A stretch of 64,000 bases of DNA, taken from contig ML991798.1 in assembly GCA_010094025.1 (NCBI GenBank), positions 248,001 to 312,000 on the forward strand, written 5' to 3'. The position numbers were made by a program, and so were the translations under genes. Position 1 is the stretch's first letter. Every line of letters starts with the position of its first letter. Shown here piece by piece: positions 35,101 through 47,100 of the stretch. The DNA comes from Viridothelium virens (taxonomy: Eukaryota; Ascomycota; Dothideomycetes; Trypetheliales; Trypetheliaceae). A model generated the notes under the pieces. It was not told the origin of the DNA. It ran no database searches and saw only the letters and a list, made by a program, of their open reading frames with translations.

Positions 35101-37024
35101 TCAACTCTGCGTCGGCATATTCACACTGGCCTTAGTTGCCACAGCATCTTCGCTCCGCCACAAACTCGTCACAGTCTTTGCCTGGGTGTAGAAACTCAGT
35201 CCCGGCTTTCCATAAAACGTGTTCGCGCCCCCACCTGCGACACTCTTCTTGTTCCCGGTGAACGAGAACATGGGCAAAGGTACTGGGATGGGAACATTGA
35301 TGCCAACTTGGCCAGCCTCGACTTCTTTCTGGAAGCGACCGGCGGTGGCACCGGAGCGGGTGAATATTGCAACTCCGTTGCCGTACTCATTTCCGTTGAT
35401 GAGGGCGATACCATCATCGATTGTCTCAACGTTGATGCAGACAAGAACGGGTCCAAAGATTTCCTCGGTGTAGCATTTCATGTGCGGCTTCACGTTTCCG
35501 ATGAGAGTTGGGCCAACCTGCGATATTTCTGTTAATACCCCTCAAATACTGCTCTTGATTCAATCGGCGTTCTTACCCAATTCCCATTGGGATACTTCTC
35601 TGGCTTGAAACCTCTTCCGTCCAAGAGAATCTCCGCTCCCTCTTCTTGCGCACTCGCTATTAACCCTTCAATCCGTTCCTTCGCCTGTGGACTAATCACC
35701 GGCCCCAAATCCGCACCTTCTTCAAATCCGCCATTTACGTTCAGCTTCTTCGCCCGCTCCGCTATTTCAGACACCCAATCCTTCGTTTCTCCCACCAGGA
35801 CCAAGGTACTTAGTGCCATGCATCTCTGTCCCGCCGCGCCGAATGCCGCGCCTGCAATCGAATTCAACGCATGGTTCTTGTCGCAGTCCGGCGCTATTAG
35901 GGCATGATTCTTCGCGCCTAGGTTTGCCTGGACCCGCTTGCCATTGGCGGAAGCGCGCTGGTAGATGTACTCGCCGGCCTTATTGCTGCCGACGAAGGAG
36001 ACGGCCTTGATGGCGGGTTCGTCGAGGATGAAGTCGACGGTGGGGGCAGTACCGTGAATCACGTTGACCACGCCTGGAGGGAATCCAGCCTTTTCAGCAA
36101 GCTCGGCGAGTATCATCATGGCGCCTGGATCCCGCTCGGACGGCTTCACGATGATGGTATTACCTGTGACCGTCGCAATGGGGATGCTCCATAGAGGAAT
36201 CATGGCAGGGAAATCTGTTCATTTCTCATCAGCCTTCATCCATCAGTCCATCTGCACAGCTTCAATTTCCCTGCCTCTCTCTCGCACCACTTCCCCCTTC
36301 AATAGTCAGTTGTACCCCAACCGTGCTCTTCTTTCCAGACCCCAAGAAAACACAACTCACTAAACGGACAAATGGCAGCCACAACCCCCAGCGGCTCCCG
36401 ATAACTCCTCGTCTCCATATCGCGCGCCACCTCCAACACCTCCCCCGTAATCTGCGTCGTCACCCCACACGCCGTCTCCGCCACCTGCAGTCCCCTCAGC
36501 ACATCTCCCCGCGCATCCGCAAACGTCTTCCCCTGCTCCAGCGTGATCGACGCCGCCAGCCGGTCCCAGTGTTCGCGGATCAGCGCCACGAACCGGAACA
36601 TGATCTGCTGCCGGTGCAACACCGACGTCGCGCGCCACGAAGGGAACGCCCGCTCGGCGGACGCGACTGCAGCGCGTAGTTCGCTGGGTGTCGACTGTGG
36701 AACGCGGGTCACGAGGTGGTTGGTGGCTGGGTCGAAGAGGTCGATCCATTGGGTCGCGTCGGAGGCGGAGAAGCGGTTGTCGATGAAGTTTTGCGTGTTG
36801 AGGGGTGAGGAGATTTGCTCGTGCGTGGTGGGGTAGGAGGAGGGGGAGGTGGCGGCTGTGGTGGTCGCAGCTTGGAGGTGTTGGCTCGTTAGATGGAGAC
36901 GCCGCGAGGCAGTTCTATTAGGTGGGTTGGAGCTCATTCTCGCGACGAAGGGAGTTGTTTGCCGGAGGGGTGGGCGAGATGAGAGTGATGTAATGCCTCG
37001 GTAGACTGCTCGGCGAGCTGCCAT
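35101..37024 (-). CDS. methylmalonate-semialdehyde dehydrogenase (ALDH6A1 type), mitochondrial
   Basis: Three exons: 37024-36361, 36214-35577 and 35517-35101, giving 572 residues. The first join makes the conserved [11 protein letters not shown] (Asn codon A|AT), the second [18 protein letters not shown] in phase 0. The N-terminus ([20 protein letters not shown]) is rich in Arg and Ser without acids, as in a matrix presequence. Catalytic Cys is about residue 353 in [13 protein letters not shown]. Cofactor contacts include [11 protein letters not shown] and [14 protein letters not shown]. The C-terminus has [10 protein letters not shown] and the family segment [21 protein letters not shown]. 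The enzyme oxidises (methyl)malonate semialdehyde to propionyl- or acetyl-CoA in valine and pyrimidine breakdown. A Thr/Ser/Ala-rich stretch of about 40 residues after the presequence is unusual but not alarming. Confidence 0.94.
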
Positions 37025-37629
37025 TGCGGCAGGAGGGATCAATTGGAAGACAGAGTATAGGAAAGAGGGAGCAATTACGGTCGAGAAATGACAAGAAGGG
37101 AAGAAACGCTAAAGGGAGGAATTGTCAGCGAGCCTGTATCTCTTGCTTGATTGTCAACAATATACCGGAGGTGGGTCATGTCATCAAGCTCTTCTCCGCA
37201 ATTCGGCAAAGCTCGGCGGGGCGAGACTTGTCCATCTTGGGAAGACCACCCTCACAAAATTTCAGATGTGATCTCGTCATTGAACACCGCAATTTACTCT
37301 TGCCCTGAGATGTATTGGAGGAATAGTGTGGTAGTTCTTGAGTTTTGAAAAGCCTAGGAGATGTACTCAATTCTTTGAAAATTCCTCGCAATCGTATTTT
37401 GGGCTAGGATACATGGCCTATAGAACAGTTGCAGAAGACGCTAGAAGATAGGTAAAAAATGCCAGCATCATGAGAGCGCGACTAATGGCGTGCTACCACC
37501 TTGCCTCACTCTTCATCTCCGTAATTCTCCATAAATTCCCTCAGCACTCTCAGGTTTTCTCCGGTTTCTCCATTTTCACCATTTCCCCTCCCCTGTAAGT
37601 TCACTCTTGTAGCCGAATAGCTAATGCAT
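37025..37629. other. intergenic region between dehydrogenase promoter and calnexin 3' end
   Basis: 605 nt holding the promoter of the dehydrogenase (left) and the 3' UTR of calnexin (right). No gene recognised. Confidence 0.5.
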
Positions 37630-39536
37630 CTACGGTGAAGTCTTGTCCTGAGACCTCGTCGTCCTCTTGTTAACCTCTGACTGGACCTTCTCCGCGCCCG
37701 AGCTCACACTCTCAGCAACCTTGTCCTTGGTATCAGCAGCCGAGTCCTTAGCTTTCTGAGCCGCGTCCTTGACCTGGTCCTTAGACGGAGCAGCCGAGCT
37801 ACCCGCACCGAGAGCGCCTACAAGGAGCGCAATGACAGTGACAGCGAGAACACCAATACCGCCTGCAACCTCGGGGACGAATCGGATTGCCTCAATGGGA
37901 TCACGCCTGGCGATGGTAACGAAGAGGTCGAATTTCTCGCGGACGTAGGTGACGGGGTCATCCATGAAGTTTAGGTCGAGAGGCGACTTAGGTTTGTCTT
38001 CTGGCTTGGGCTTCTCAGCCTCCTCTTGCGCCTTCTCCACCGGAATCTTGAGATCGTACGTCTCAGCCTTGAGCTTCTCGGCGTCCTCGAGAGAGTGGCC
38101 GATATAGATGTTGTCGAAGAGGAGGTCGTTCTGCATGGTCCAGAGCTCGAAACCGATGGCGCCCATAGGCTCGAAGTTGGCGGGCGTTTTGTCCTCGAAG
38201 TAGTCGGGGTTCGCGATCTTGCGAGGCGCCCAGACGCCCTTGTAGGCCGGGTTGTCGATGAGAGGCGCAGTCCACTTGCCCTTGTACTCGGGATTCATTT
38301 TGGTTGGAGGCTCCCACTTCCCGCAGCCAGAGACTTCACTGCACTTGGGGTTGGGTACTTGAGGAGGAACCCAGTCACCGTCTTCCTCATCATCCCAGTC
38401 CTCAGGCTTCTCAGCCTCAGGGTCAGGAATCATTGTGGGTTCGTCGTCGAGCCAGTCATCAGGCTTGGTAGCTTCCTCATCAATGATGGAGTAAGGCGCA
38501 TCTTCATCCCAGTCATCAGGCTTGGTCGCATCGGGATCTGGGATCTTGGCCTCCTCAACCCAGTCGGAAGGCTTCTCGTCCTTGGGGTCGTCGATTTCTT
38601 TGTCAGGATTGACGGCAGGAGAAAAGTCTTCCAAAAGGCTACCATTGCGAAGAGATTCGCCATCAATCTTGATCTCGTACTGCTGGTCTGGGGTGACGAT
38701 GAGAGTATACAGAGAAGTGGTCTTAGTAATGCGAGCGAGAGGGGGGTTCTTGAGGTGCTTCTCCTCATATTCACCACTCTTAGGGTTCTTGTGGCGGAAA
38801 ATGAAGTGAACCTTGTTGGTAGCGCCACACTTGTCAGGGCCAAACATGATAATGTAAGGGGAGGCATTGGAGAATTCTTCAGCGTGGAGAGCCTTGTTAT
38901 CTTGAAGGAGCTTCATATAAGCGCCACCACACTCGAGGCCGTCTAATTGGCATTAGCGATACTCAGTTGCGAAAAATTGTGGAGATCAATTTAGAGTTTG
39001 TGAGATGTTGACGTACTCTGAAGCTTGACTTCATATTGTACTACGAGGGTTTTGCCCTTGTTATTAACGGCCTTAGGAAACTTGGCAGAGATGGCATGAT
39101 GAGCAGCCTTGTCCTTTAGAACAAGACCCTTATCACCCTCCATACCCTTGAGGACTGAAGGCTCTTCGACAGCCCAAGTGCCGACGTAGGACCAGTCATC
39201 ATCGGTGTTTGCCTTCTTCGCATGGGAAGCTTGCCATCTTGACTCCCAGTCATCAGTAAATTGCTCCAAGAAAGGAGCTTTTATACTGGCGGGCTGATAG
39301 AATAAGTTAGCATCGTCGATGGGTAGAAATATCGGAGCTTTCGATAGAGCTTGGAGACCAATTGAACTGACCGTAAAGGTGGGTTTCTTGATAGCAGAAG
39401 ACGAAGTAGCCGACTCGACAGCAGACGAAGCTGCAGAGGAAGCGGAAGATACGGCTTCACCTGCATCATCGGCAACGTCTGCTCGGGCAAGTGCAGCAGA
39501 GGAGGCCAATGCCGCAACAAAGGCGTTGAACCGCAT
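37630..39536 (-). CDS. CNX1: calnexin, ER lectin chaperone
   Basis: Three exons: 39536-39372, 39293-39017 and 38942-37630, giving 584 residues. Signal peptide [19 protein letters not shown]. The first intron (39371-39294) is 78 nt, a multiple of three and stop-free. I call it an intron because the spliced product gives [20 protein letters not shown] as in the family and the ends are GTCAGT and ATCAG with a GCTAAC branch site. The globular lectin domain includes [13 protein letters not shown] (made by the second splice) and FGPDKCG with the disulphide cysteines. The P domain carries repeats of the type [15 protein letters not shown] and [16 protein letters not shown] membrane segment follows ([20 protein letters not shown]), then a cytosolic tail rich in Lys, Asp and Ser. 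A GCCACGT element upstream may bind Hac1. Confidence 0.95.
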
Positions 39537-40559
39537 TTTGGCTTCTTGCTCCTGTCAGCAAGGTACGCCTCGGGAGATTAGAAATTGACTATGGTTGAAT
39601 TGAGAGAAAGCAACAATGGAGAAGTTGTTGGAACAAGCCGATCAATCCTATGGCAGGAACGAAGGGGGGTAGATAGAAGAAGTCGGGTAAAAATCCAAGA
39701 TGCCACGTTTGAAGAAATGAGGCCACCGTACTTAGACCGGCCGCGTGGGGAAAGCTGCCGCTAGCTCCTGAGGCCCGAGCACCCGTACGCCTCGCCTCGA
39801 TGCCACCGCCTATTCCACACCGACAGCTGCCTTACACCCTTAGGTACCTTGTTTACCTAGTTGCCAAACACACTCACTCTCTTCGAAGGTTCTAGAAGTA
39901 TGCGCACCTCAAAGCTCAATCCTCCAATGCAGAAATCACATCCTTGGGGCTGGTTCTGATCAATATACACCCAGAACCGGAGCTCATCGGTGAACGGAAG
40001 CACATGCTCACCCAACGTCTAGGTGCCTCACTTTTTTTTAGTTACCTAGTCAGTAATTGGAGTTTCATGTGTAGACAAGTGTAGAATGCCGTAGTGATGG
40101 TCTTGCCAGATGTCTCTCATATTTCTGCGTGGAAACATGTCGCATTGCGTGTCCAGCTGAACTCTCTTGACACCTGAGATCTTCCGCAGTTCATCCAAAA
40201 CACCGGTCTCGATTCTTTTCGTAAAGTATCCTAATAATGTGGTGATCTGTAGTACAGAGAGATACAGACAAGGAATGGGGGTTGACAATGTCACGCTAAT
40301 TATTATCCAACTCAATGCTCGAAGCCGCCCCTGGAAAGCGCAGTCTTCGGTCAGGCCGACGGTATTGTTCCGAATCGCCTCCCTAGAGACCACCGAATCA
40401 TCACTTCTTCAAGCTCCTGGCCCTCAACATTCACCATTAATCGTCCCGTCCCATCGCGTTCAACGCATCCACAACGCCGTTTGAATGCAGAGCAGCTTGG
40501 CAACATCATCCATTAACCATTATGTATTCGAAGGGAAGCTGCCCATATGTGCAAGATCC
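39537..40559. other. calnexin promoter and DUF2406 3' flank
   Basis: 1.0 kb. The first part is the calnexin promoter, including a GCCACGT at 39702-39708 (see separate entry). A minus-strand frame at 40046-40393 is open but unlike any family I know, so it is not called a gene. Confidence 0.45.
39702..39708 (-). promoter_or_regulatory. possible Hac1/UPR element upstream of calnexin
   Basis: Read in the direction of calnexin this is ACGTGGC, close to the ACGTGG core bound by Hac1/XBP1, about 166 nt before the start codon. Calnexin genes are usual UPR targets. A 7-mer match is weak evidence. Confidence 0.25.
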
Positions 40560-41972
40560 TTAGTCCCTACTGAATCGTCTCTTGAACCAGCTCTTTCGCT
40601 TCTCGCTCGGACTGTGGCTCAGCTCGGACCTATCCGGTGCTGCGCCTGCCTGCAAGGGCGAAGTTTCACCACCTGAATTGAGCTTCAACAGTTTGCGCTG
40701 TCCTTGTCCTTGACTGGCTTTCGGAGGAACAGCAGGCGGAGCATCATAATATTGCTGCTGATGGGGAAGAGCACCGGCGACGTTCTGCCCTGGCATCCTT
40801 CCTACGTTCGGTACGGGATAGGCAGCGCCGTGTGAGCCTGTGCCGTATTCCTCCAGAATTGGACCTTGCAGATTAGGCGCTCCACCAAACCCAGTCAGAC
40901 CATACGTTTCCTGAGGCTCCTGCTTTGAGGAAGGGGGATTCACTCGGTCGATGGAACTGTTTTCACTGCTCGGATCGGTCGAGTTCGCCCACTGCCCGGT
41001 GCTCTCGCTACCGTTCGACATTCCCGTATTGACCGTATCGTACGACTGATGATAGCCATGACTTGGGTAAACTCCATGGCTCGGATTCGGATTCGGGTTC
41101 TGATTCGGATTATTGTACCGCGATAGAGTGGGGTCTGAATTCAATCGCTGACCATAACGATGCCGAGGTGGTGCTGGTGGCGCCGGCCCTGCTCCATATC
41201 CATCGTGGTAATAACTATCTGGGCGTGAGGCAGGAGTACGGGAACCATAGTAGCCTCCGGCTTGTGAGAATCGACCGTTATTCTGGTCATTGCCATAACC
41301 TACGAGATGTAATGATGAGCAAAGCCAGTCGCATTGAGGCAGAATGGGTCTTCCCTTACCTCCAAAGTAGCTACTCCTATGACTAGCAAAGCCATTGAAG
41401 CCTTCGGACTCTGCCAGATGTTAGACCTTCGTAATTACGCAACGCACATGTCCTCAACCACGGACGCACCTGTTCTGACTATGGATTGCCTTTTCTTGTG
41501 TTGTCCATCTATCGCTGCCTCAAAGGACCGAATGGTATCTAATGGGCGTTCCCACCGTGACCTGGAAGGGTTGGAAAGGTCCGGGTCAGCTATTGAAGAG
41601 ATTGTCAGCAAACCGCCTCCCATACCCTCGTTGAATGTATGAGCCTTACAGATGACATTGCCGGTTGAATCTTTCCATTCCACAGAGCGTACAGAGTCCA
41701 TTGTAGACCTTTGATTGGCGACGGCAGCTACGAGAACGTAAGAATCACCACTCAGCAAAGGCAGATCCGCCGTCCAACATACCTGGCTGGGCTTCATCGA
41801 TAGCCGTATTGGGATTGGCTTTGGTCCCCTCCTTCATGTGCCATCTCCGCTTATCTGCGTCTGTTTCCTGAAGATCTACCTTTGGCTTGGAGTTGCTGCT
41901 GCTGTCACTCTTGTTACTTCGAAAACTGAAGCCCGACTTGGCTCGAGGCCGTGAATGTCCCTGGTGTTCCAT
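40560..41972 (-). CDS. DUF2406 family protein
   Basis: Five exons: 41972-41783, 41727-41650, 41589-41470, 41410-41360 and 41299-40560, giving 392 residues. All joins are phase 1 and the frame is continuous. The N-terminus MEHQGHSRPRAKSGFSFRSN is basic. The DUF2406 core runs over exons 1-3: ANPNTAIDEAQPAAVANQRS, SVEWKDSTGNVIS and SDPDLSNPSRSRWERPLDTI, then RSFEAAID. The rest is disordered, rich in Tyr, Gly, Pro, Gln and Asn, with an NPNQNPNPNP run coded by a short repeat, and ends in a basic SPSEKRKSWFKRRFSRD. Members are small fungal proteins of unknown function; the yeast ones are reported at the bud neck or cell periphery. Exon 4 is only 51 nt, so the gene is easily mis-annotated. Confidence 0.85.
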
Positions 41973-43404
41973 TACGATTTAGTTGATGCGATGGACTGAA
42001 GGGTGGTGGCAGTTGCGATAAGGTAAAATGAGAATATCGTTGTAATCAATGACGAAGACGACGCATTCAAAGTGTTGCTGTCAAACGAGCGTAATGGAAC
42101 TTGGTAGCATGTGCGCCCAGAGTTCCAGTTTGAAGACAGCTTCAGCGCCTGCACTGCCGCCCGGTGCTGAGGAATGAGTAAACCCAAAGTCTCCAAAGTT
42201 CGTTGGTGTTGGGTGTGGCACGAATTCGCTTGGATAGATACGGAAGGATTGGTCTATTCCGCAGTCCGCCTGGTGACCGGTACGTACTAGTGAGGTTTGA
42301 TGGTAAGAATTGGCTGAAAATGGCTGGAAGCGGTCGTAGGCCACGCACTCCGCAGACTGCAGAGCCGTCAGTATCTGACCAGGTAGGGATTTGGCGGGGA
42401 AACCGGATCGTAAAGGTGGTGACGACGCATGCGGTCGTGCATTATTTCTACGAGTTTGGCCAACCACGGGGAGTCGGGGCCTGCAAAGACTCCCGCCCCG
42501 ACCACTCCACTGCGGAAGCCAAACGTATCCAAGACCAGCCCGATGCACTATTTCTTTGAGTCTGGCCGATCTCCCTGACTAGTATCATCATAGTCTACGC
42601 ATGCACGGCATGCTACGATACCCAAGCCGCGACGCTCCGCCCGCTGTCTGACCGAACTGTTGCCTGAACCGCCTCAATCTGACATGCAACACAGTGGACA
42701 TGTAAGGAATGCTCCGCCAACACAGAAGCTGGGATACGTACAAAACGTGCTTGTCAATAATCTGAAACGCGTGTCCCCCGTCTTTACTCAGCATCCTGCT
42801 GCAGGCCTTGTTGCAGCCGTGGTGGCGGTAACGCCAATCAGAACAAAGTTCAGCCCAGGTGACTGTCACAGCAACGGAGATACTCCGACGTACTACTCCG
42901 TAGAGGAGAGCCGGATTCCTTAGATGAATTAAGGTCAACTATCAACTCCTATTCGACCATTTCCTCACCTTGCAGTCTATTGGCCGCCACGCTTGAAATC
43001 TCTCAGAGATCAGATGTACTCTGGCCTGGAGAATCCATCTGGTATATGAAATATAGCAGCACCTTCTTTTCTATGTACAGACGTTGTACCAATCTGCCGG
43101 AGTGTAAGTAAAGTCTACTGATTTCTCATTTGGTCCGTGGTCGACGCCATTCTTCCAGAACTGGGACTATCTCTTAGAATCTTGGCTTCTTTCACCTTAG
43201 TATACCAGCAATCTCCCTCGACCGAATTTGGTATCTTCACACCGCCATCAACCCAACGATGCAAAGCTTGTGATTAATGAGGTATCTTTGGTGATCGACA
43301 TTTAGTATTCCGCCGACCCCAGTGATGCAAAAGCAATCCTGTAAAACCGTGGCCACCACTGTAACGCCCATTAATGCTTGGCTGAACAGCGTATCAAAGT
43401 GATC
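41973..43404. other. intergenic region upstream of the DUF2406 gene
   Basis: 1.43 kb between the DUF2406 start and the VMA21 stop, both on the minus strand. The left part should be the DUF2406 promoter. Open frames at 42081-42548 and 42588-42938 have no domain and are not called. Confidence 0.45.
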
Positions 43405-43848
43405 TCATTCAGCCTTCTTCTGCTTTTGCTCTGTAGCCATTTGCTCCGACTGGTCCTCTCTCATTGCCACTACGACGTAAGCAATCAGTACTACATTGGC
43501 AATAACAGCGGCCGATGCTCCTGCAAATGTAGAATTACCTATCCCACGATTAGCCATGTACAAAATGACAGGATGGAATCCCACACGTGCCCCCAAAGAT
43601 CGTATTTACGGATAGGAAATACGTGCCAATTGGCAGAGAAATCATTGCAAACGTAAAACCGAGCAACTTGACAATGACAGATCTAGCTGTTTCAGTCAAT
43701 GCATTGATAAGGTTGATGGAAAACGAAGCACGAACGTAGGAACAGCAGGGCTGATATTTGACTTCTCTGATGAGCCCGCTGGAGCACTGCTCAAGTCATT
43801 TCTTTCTAAGATGTCCTTGCCGTCAGAGACTATCCGTCTAGTAGCCAT
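43405..43848 (-). CDS. VMA21: V-ATPase assembly factor Vma21
   Basis: Three exons: 43848-43736, 43682-43591 (or to 43585) and 43538-43405, giving 112 or 114 residues, the usual Vma21 size. Exon 1 reads MATRRIVSDGKDILERNDLS and ends in SNISPAVPT. Exon 2 gives the first membrane segment (VIVKLLGFTFAMISLPIGTY, then FLSVNTIFGG). Exon 3 gives the second (NSTFAGASAAVIANVVLIAY, then VVVAMREDQ). Two membrane spans and a lysine-rich C-terminus (TEQKQKKAE) fit an ER-retrieved assembly chaperone of the V0 sector. The second intron is ambiguous: a GC-AG intron from 43590 gives the expected FGGNSTFAG; a GT donor at 43584 inserts Thr-Cys. The first exon pair is joined at a CTAG acceptor; the nearer CAG would give a stop. 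Confidence 0.88.
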
Positions 43849-44176
43849 TCTGATCGATGAAGGTAGATGGACTGAGAGCGTAAGGGAGGAACGCGAAGCT
43901 TAAAATGGATTCGCGAACAAAGGCGCGTCGCCCGCGCCCACGTCCACACCCATACTCGCGACTCGATTCAACGTCACTTCTGCCACCACCAAAAATGCTT
44001 TATGCTCAATGTCAGGCAGCACTCGCCCTCGGATGCTCTAGCAATCCAATCTGACTGCTGCAACTCGATTATCGTCTCGTTTTCTACCTATCTCTAGGTC
44101 TGTGGACGACCTGCACTAACTGTGATTTTCCTGAAGCTCCTGTTCGTTTTCTGAAGAATCCCCCAACGAGGGCACA
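43849..44176. promoter_or_regulatory. bidirectional promoter, VMA21 / Fun30
   Basis: 328 nt between divergent start codons. GC-rich in the left half, CT-rich near the Fun30 start. No specific site stands out. Confidence 0.4.
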
Positions 44177-47100
44177 ATGTCCACGATAATACCGGAGAGT
44201 GATCCGATACAGCCCTCCTCACCTCAAGTGAAGCAGGCTTTTGCATATGATTCACAAGACGATAGTGGCGACGAACTCTTTGACCACGAGACGATTGCAA
44301 CGGTTCCTCTTTCACAGCAGCGAAGTCCGTACAAGAAGCTGGAGACTCGGGGCTCATCACCCTGTACATATACTACGCAACCGACTCAGATCCTTCGAAA
44401 CTCGAAGGAGCCTCCCGACGCCAAGAATGCGGTATACTCAAGTTCACCTCCAACGGTACAGGTTGCTGCCTCGTCTCCAGTATCACCTCCAGCCGTCGCT
44501 CGGCAAACACCATCCCTAGTTACTGGTAGCAGCTTTGCTCCGCCAGGAACAGTCTTCAGACAACCCGCTGTCCCTACTACAACGATTCCTGGACCTTCAA
44601 GCGACGACGATCCTGCGGTGCACTATAGCTCCCCATCGGATGATGATGATCTACCCGATGTGGATATTAAACCTACCATATTCTCGAACGGCAATCGGAA
44701 TGCTGTACCTGCAAAATCGAGCTTTGGTGCTCATCTATCCAAGTTCAACTACAACGTCGAAGGATCAAACACAAAGCTGGCTAGTGCAAACAATCAACTA
44801 CCGATGAAACGGGTGGCAGATGACAGTGCGAGTGCATATGGCACCGCTCACCGGAATTTGAAGCAAATGCGACAGACTGGACCTGCACGAGCCCAACCAG
44901 TGCAAACAGAGGACGATGAAATTACACTGGAAGACATTGAGGATCCTAAAGTTAGGATGGGCATTCAAAAGATGCGGGAGCTATTACCTACAAAGAGCGT
45001 GGCTCAGTGTCAGGCTGCTCTCCAGAAATCGCACTACAATTATGAAGATGCCATGGACAGACTATTCGACGCTGGCTCGGAACACGGTCCCGTCGATCTC
45101 ACAGTGTCTGATGACGAGGAACCTTCTTCACACATGGCAAAACCCGAACCTGTTGCAAAACGTCAAGTCAAGGATCATGGTCAGTCGATTCAGAACAAGT
45201 GGTCTTCTACCCAAGCCAGCCGGCGCCTTACCCAAAAGGAACCCGCACCTGCACCTGCACCCGCACCTGCACCTGCACCTGCATCTGTGTCCAGCTCCCA
45301 AGGCCAACCGCCGCGTAAACGTCTTTTGAGCCGTAAAAGGCGGCCATCTTCATCTCCTGTGCCGTTCGACGACGACGAAGGCGTGAAGATTACCAAAGGA
45401 TCTCCGGTGACGCCCATCTCTAAGAGACCTTCAAAACATGAACAGAAAAAGTCAGCGCCATCCGTTACCATCATAGACTCGGACTCAGACTCTGGTTTGG
45501 GGCATGATCGAGGTGGTGACATTGATGATGGCAATTCCGAAGGAGTCGAGAAGGAGCTTCTGAAATTCGTGAATCGCTGCACTATTGAAGAGTTGGCTGA
45601 TATTTCCAATCAGCCCGAAGAAATGGCAGCGATTGTCATTGAAAAGCGACCATTTAAGTCTCTTACCCAAGTTCGCGCTGTCTCCGAGTCCACGGTACCA
45701 ACAAAAAGTCGGAAGCCCCGGAAATTGATTGGAGACAAGATTGTGGATGTTTGTCTTGACATGTGGATTGGTTTTGAGGCTGTTGATCGACTTGTCAAAA
45801 GATGCGAGATGCTGGGCAAGAATTTGCGAGCAGCAATGGAGCCTCTTGGATTGGCTGCCGAAGTCACTGGCCAAACCGGTGAACTTTCAAGCACAAGGCT
45901 ACAAGACGCAACGAGACTCGAAAATGGATCCGTACACGATTCTGGCATAGGTACTCCATCAAGTTCTACACCGAACATTGAAGACGATACCGAAGGTGTA
46001 AATAAGACAAGTATGGGTAAGACACGCAGAGATATTGCTGAATCTGATTCCGATGTCGAGCAAATCAGAAAGGAGTCACAAAAACCTTTCAAACGTCCAT
46101 TGAGCCAGCCAGCGATGATGAGCAAGGATATTGCGATGAAAGACTATCAACTTGTGGGATTGACATGGCTGAACCTACTCTTCGAACAGAAGATGAGTGG
46201 AATTCTCGCAGACGATATGGGTCTGGGCAAGACATGCCAGGTTATCGCGTTTATCTCCCACCTTGTCGAAACTGGTGTCACTGGTCCGCATCTTGTATTT
46301 GTCCCCGGCTCAACGCTAGAGAATTGGTTACGCGAATTGCGTAATTTCTCTCCAAATCTCTACGTTGAGCCCTACTATGGCACCCAGCCTGAAAGGGCTC
46401 AGCAACGAGCCATCATCGAGGACAATATTCAGCACATCAATGTTGTCGTCACAACCTACGACATGGCCAAGGGCAGGAGCATGATTGATGGCAATGTCGA
46501 CGCAAAGTTTCTGCGTAGGCTCAGGCCTATTGCCACGGTGTATGATGAGGGTCATGTCCTTCGCAACCGAGCCAACAAACTATACGACACTCTCATCAGG
46601 ATCCCATCTCAGTTCCGTTTGCTACTTACTGGCACACCGCTTCAGAATAATCTCCAAGAACTCGTCTCTCTATTAGCCTTCATTATGCCGGATGTGTTTC
46701 AGGAGCAGCAAGAGGACCTCCAATATATCTTCAAATACAAGGCCAAAACCGTTGATAACGACCATGCAGGACTACTCTCGGCAAGAAGAATCAATCGTGC
46801 GAGATCAATGATGACGCCTTTTGTTCTTCGGCGAAAGAAGCACCAAGTCCTGGATTTGCCACCGAAGATCAGGAGAGTCGAGCAGTGTGAACTCCTATCG
46901 GGTGCACATCAAGAAATGTATTTATCACAGCTTGAAGAGGAAAAGCCTGAACTCGAGCAGTCCACCACGGCCAGAAGGGGCCCCAAAAAGCGTGGTGGGG
47001 CCATGACCGGTTTACGCTTGGCTGCAATCCATCCTCTCCTCTTCAGACGATTGTACGATGACAACAAGCTTCGGAAAATCATTCGCATTGCCAAGCAAAA

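Noticed and set aside
40046-40393. 115-residue minus-strand frame
   Set aside because: No family resemblance, no splice partner that extends it, and it lies in the calnexin/DUF2406 intergenic region.
15739-43404. A secondary-metabolite or toxin gene cluster
   Set aside because: No polyketide synthase, peptide synthetase, terpene cyclase, P450 or cluster transporter is present; neighbouring genes belong to unrelated housekeeping functions.
45190-45609. Gly-Ala run on the minus strand of Fun30
   Set aside because: It is the reverse reading of the GCACCT repeat; the plus strand codes for the remodeller.
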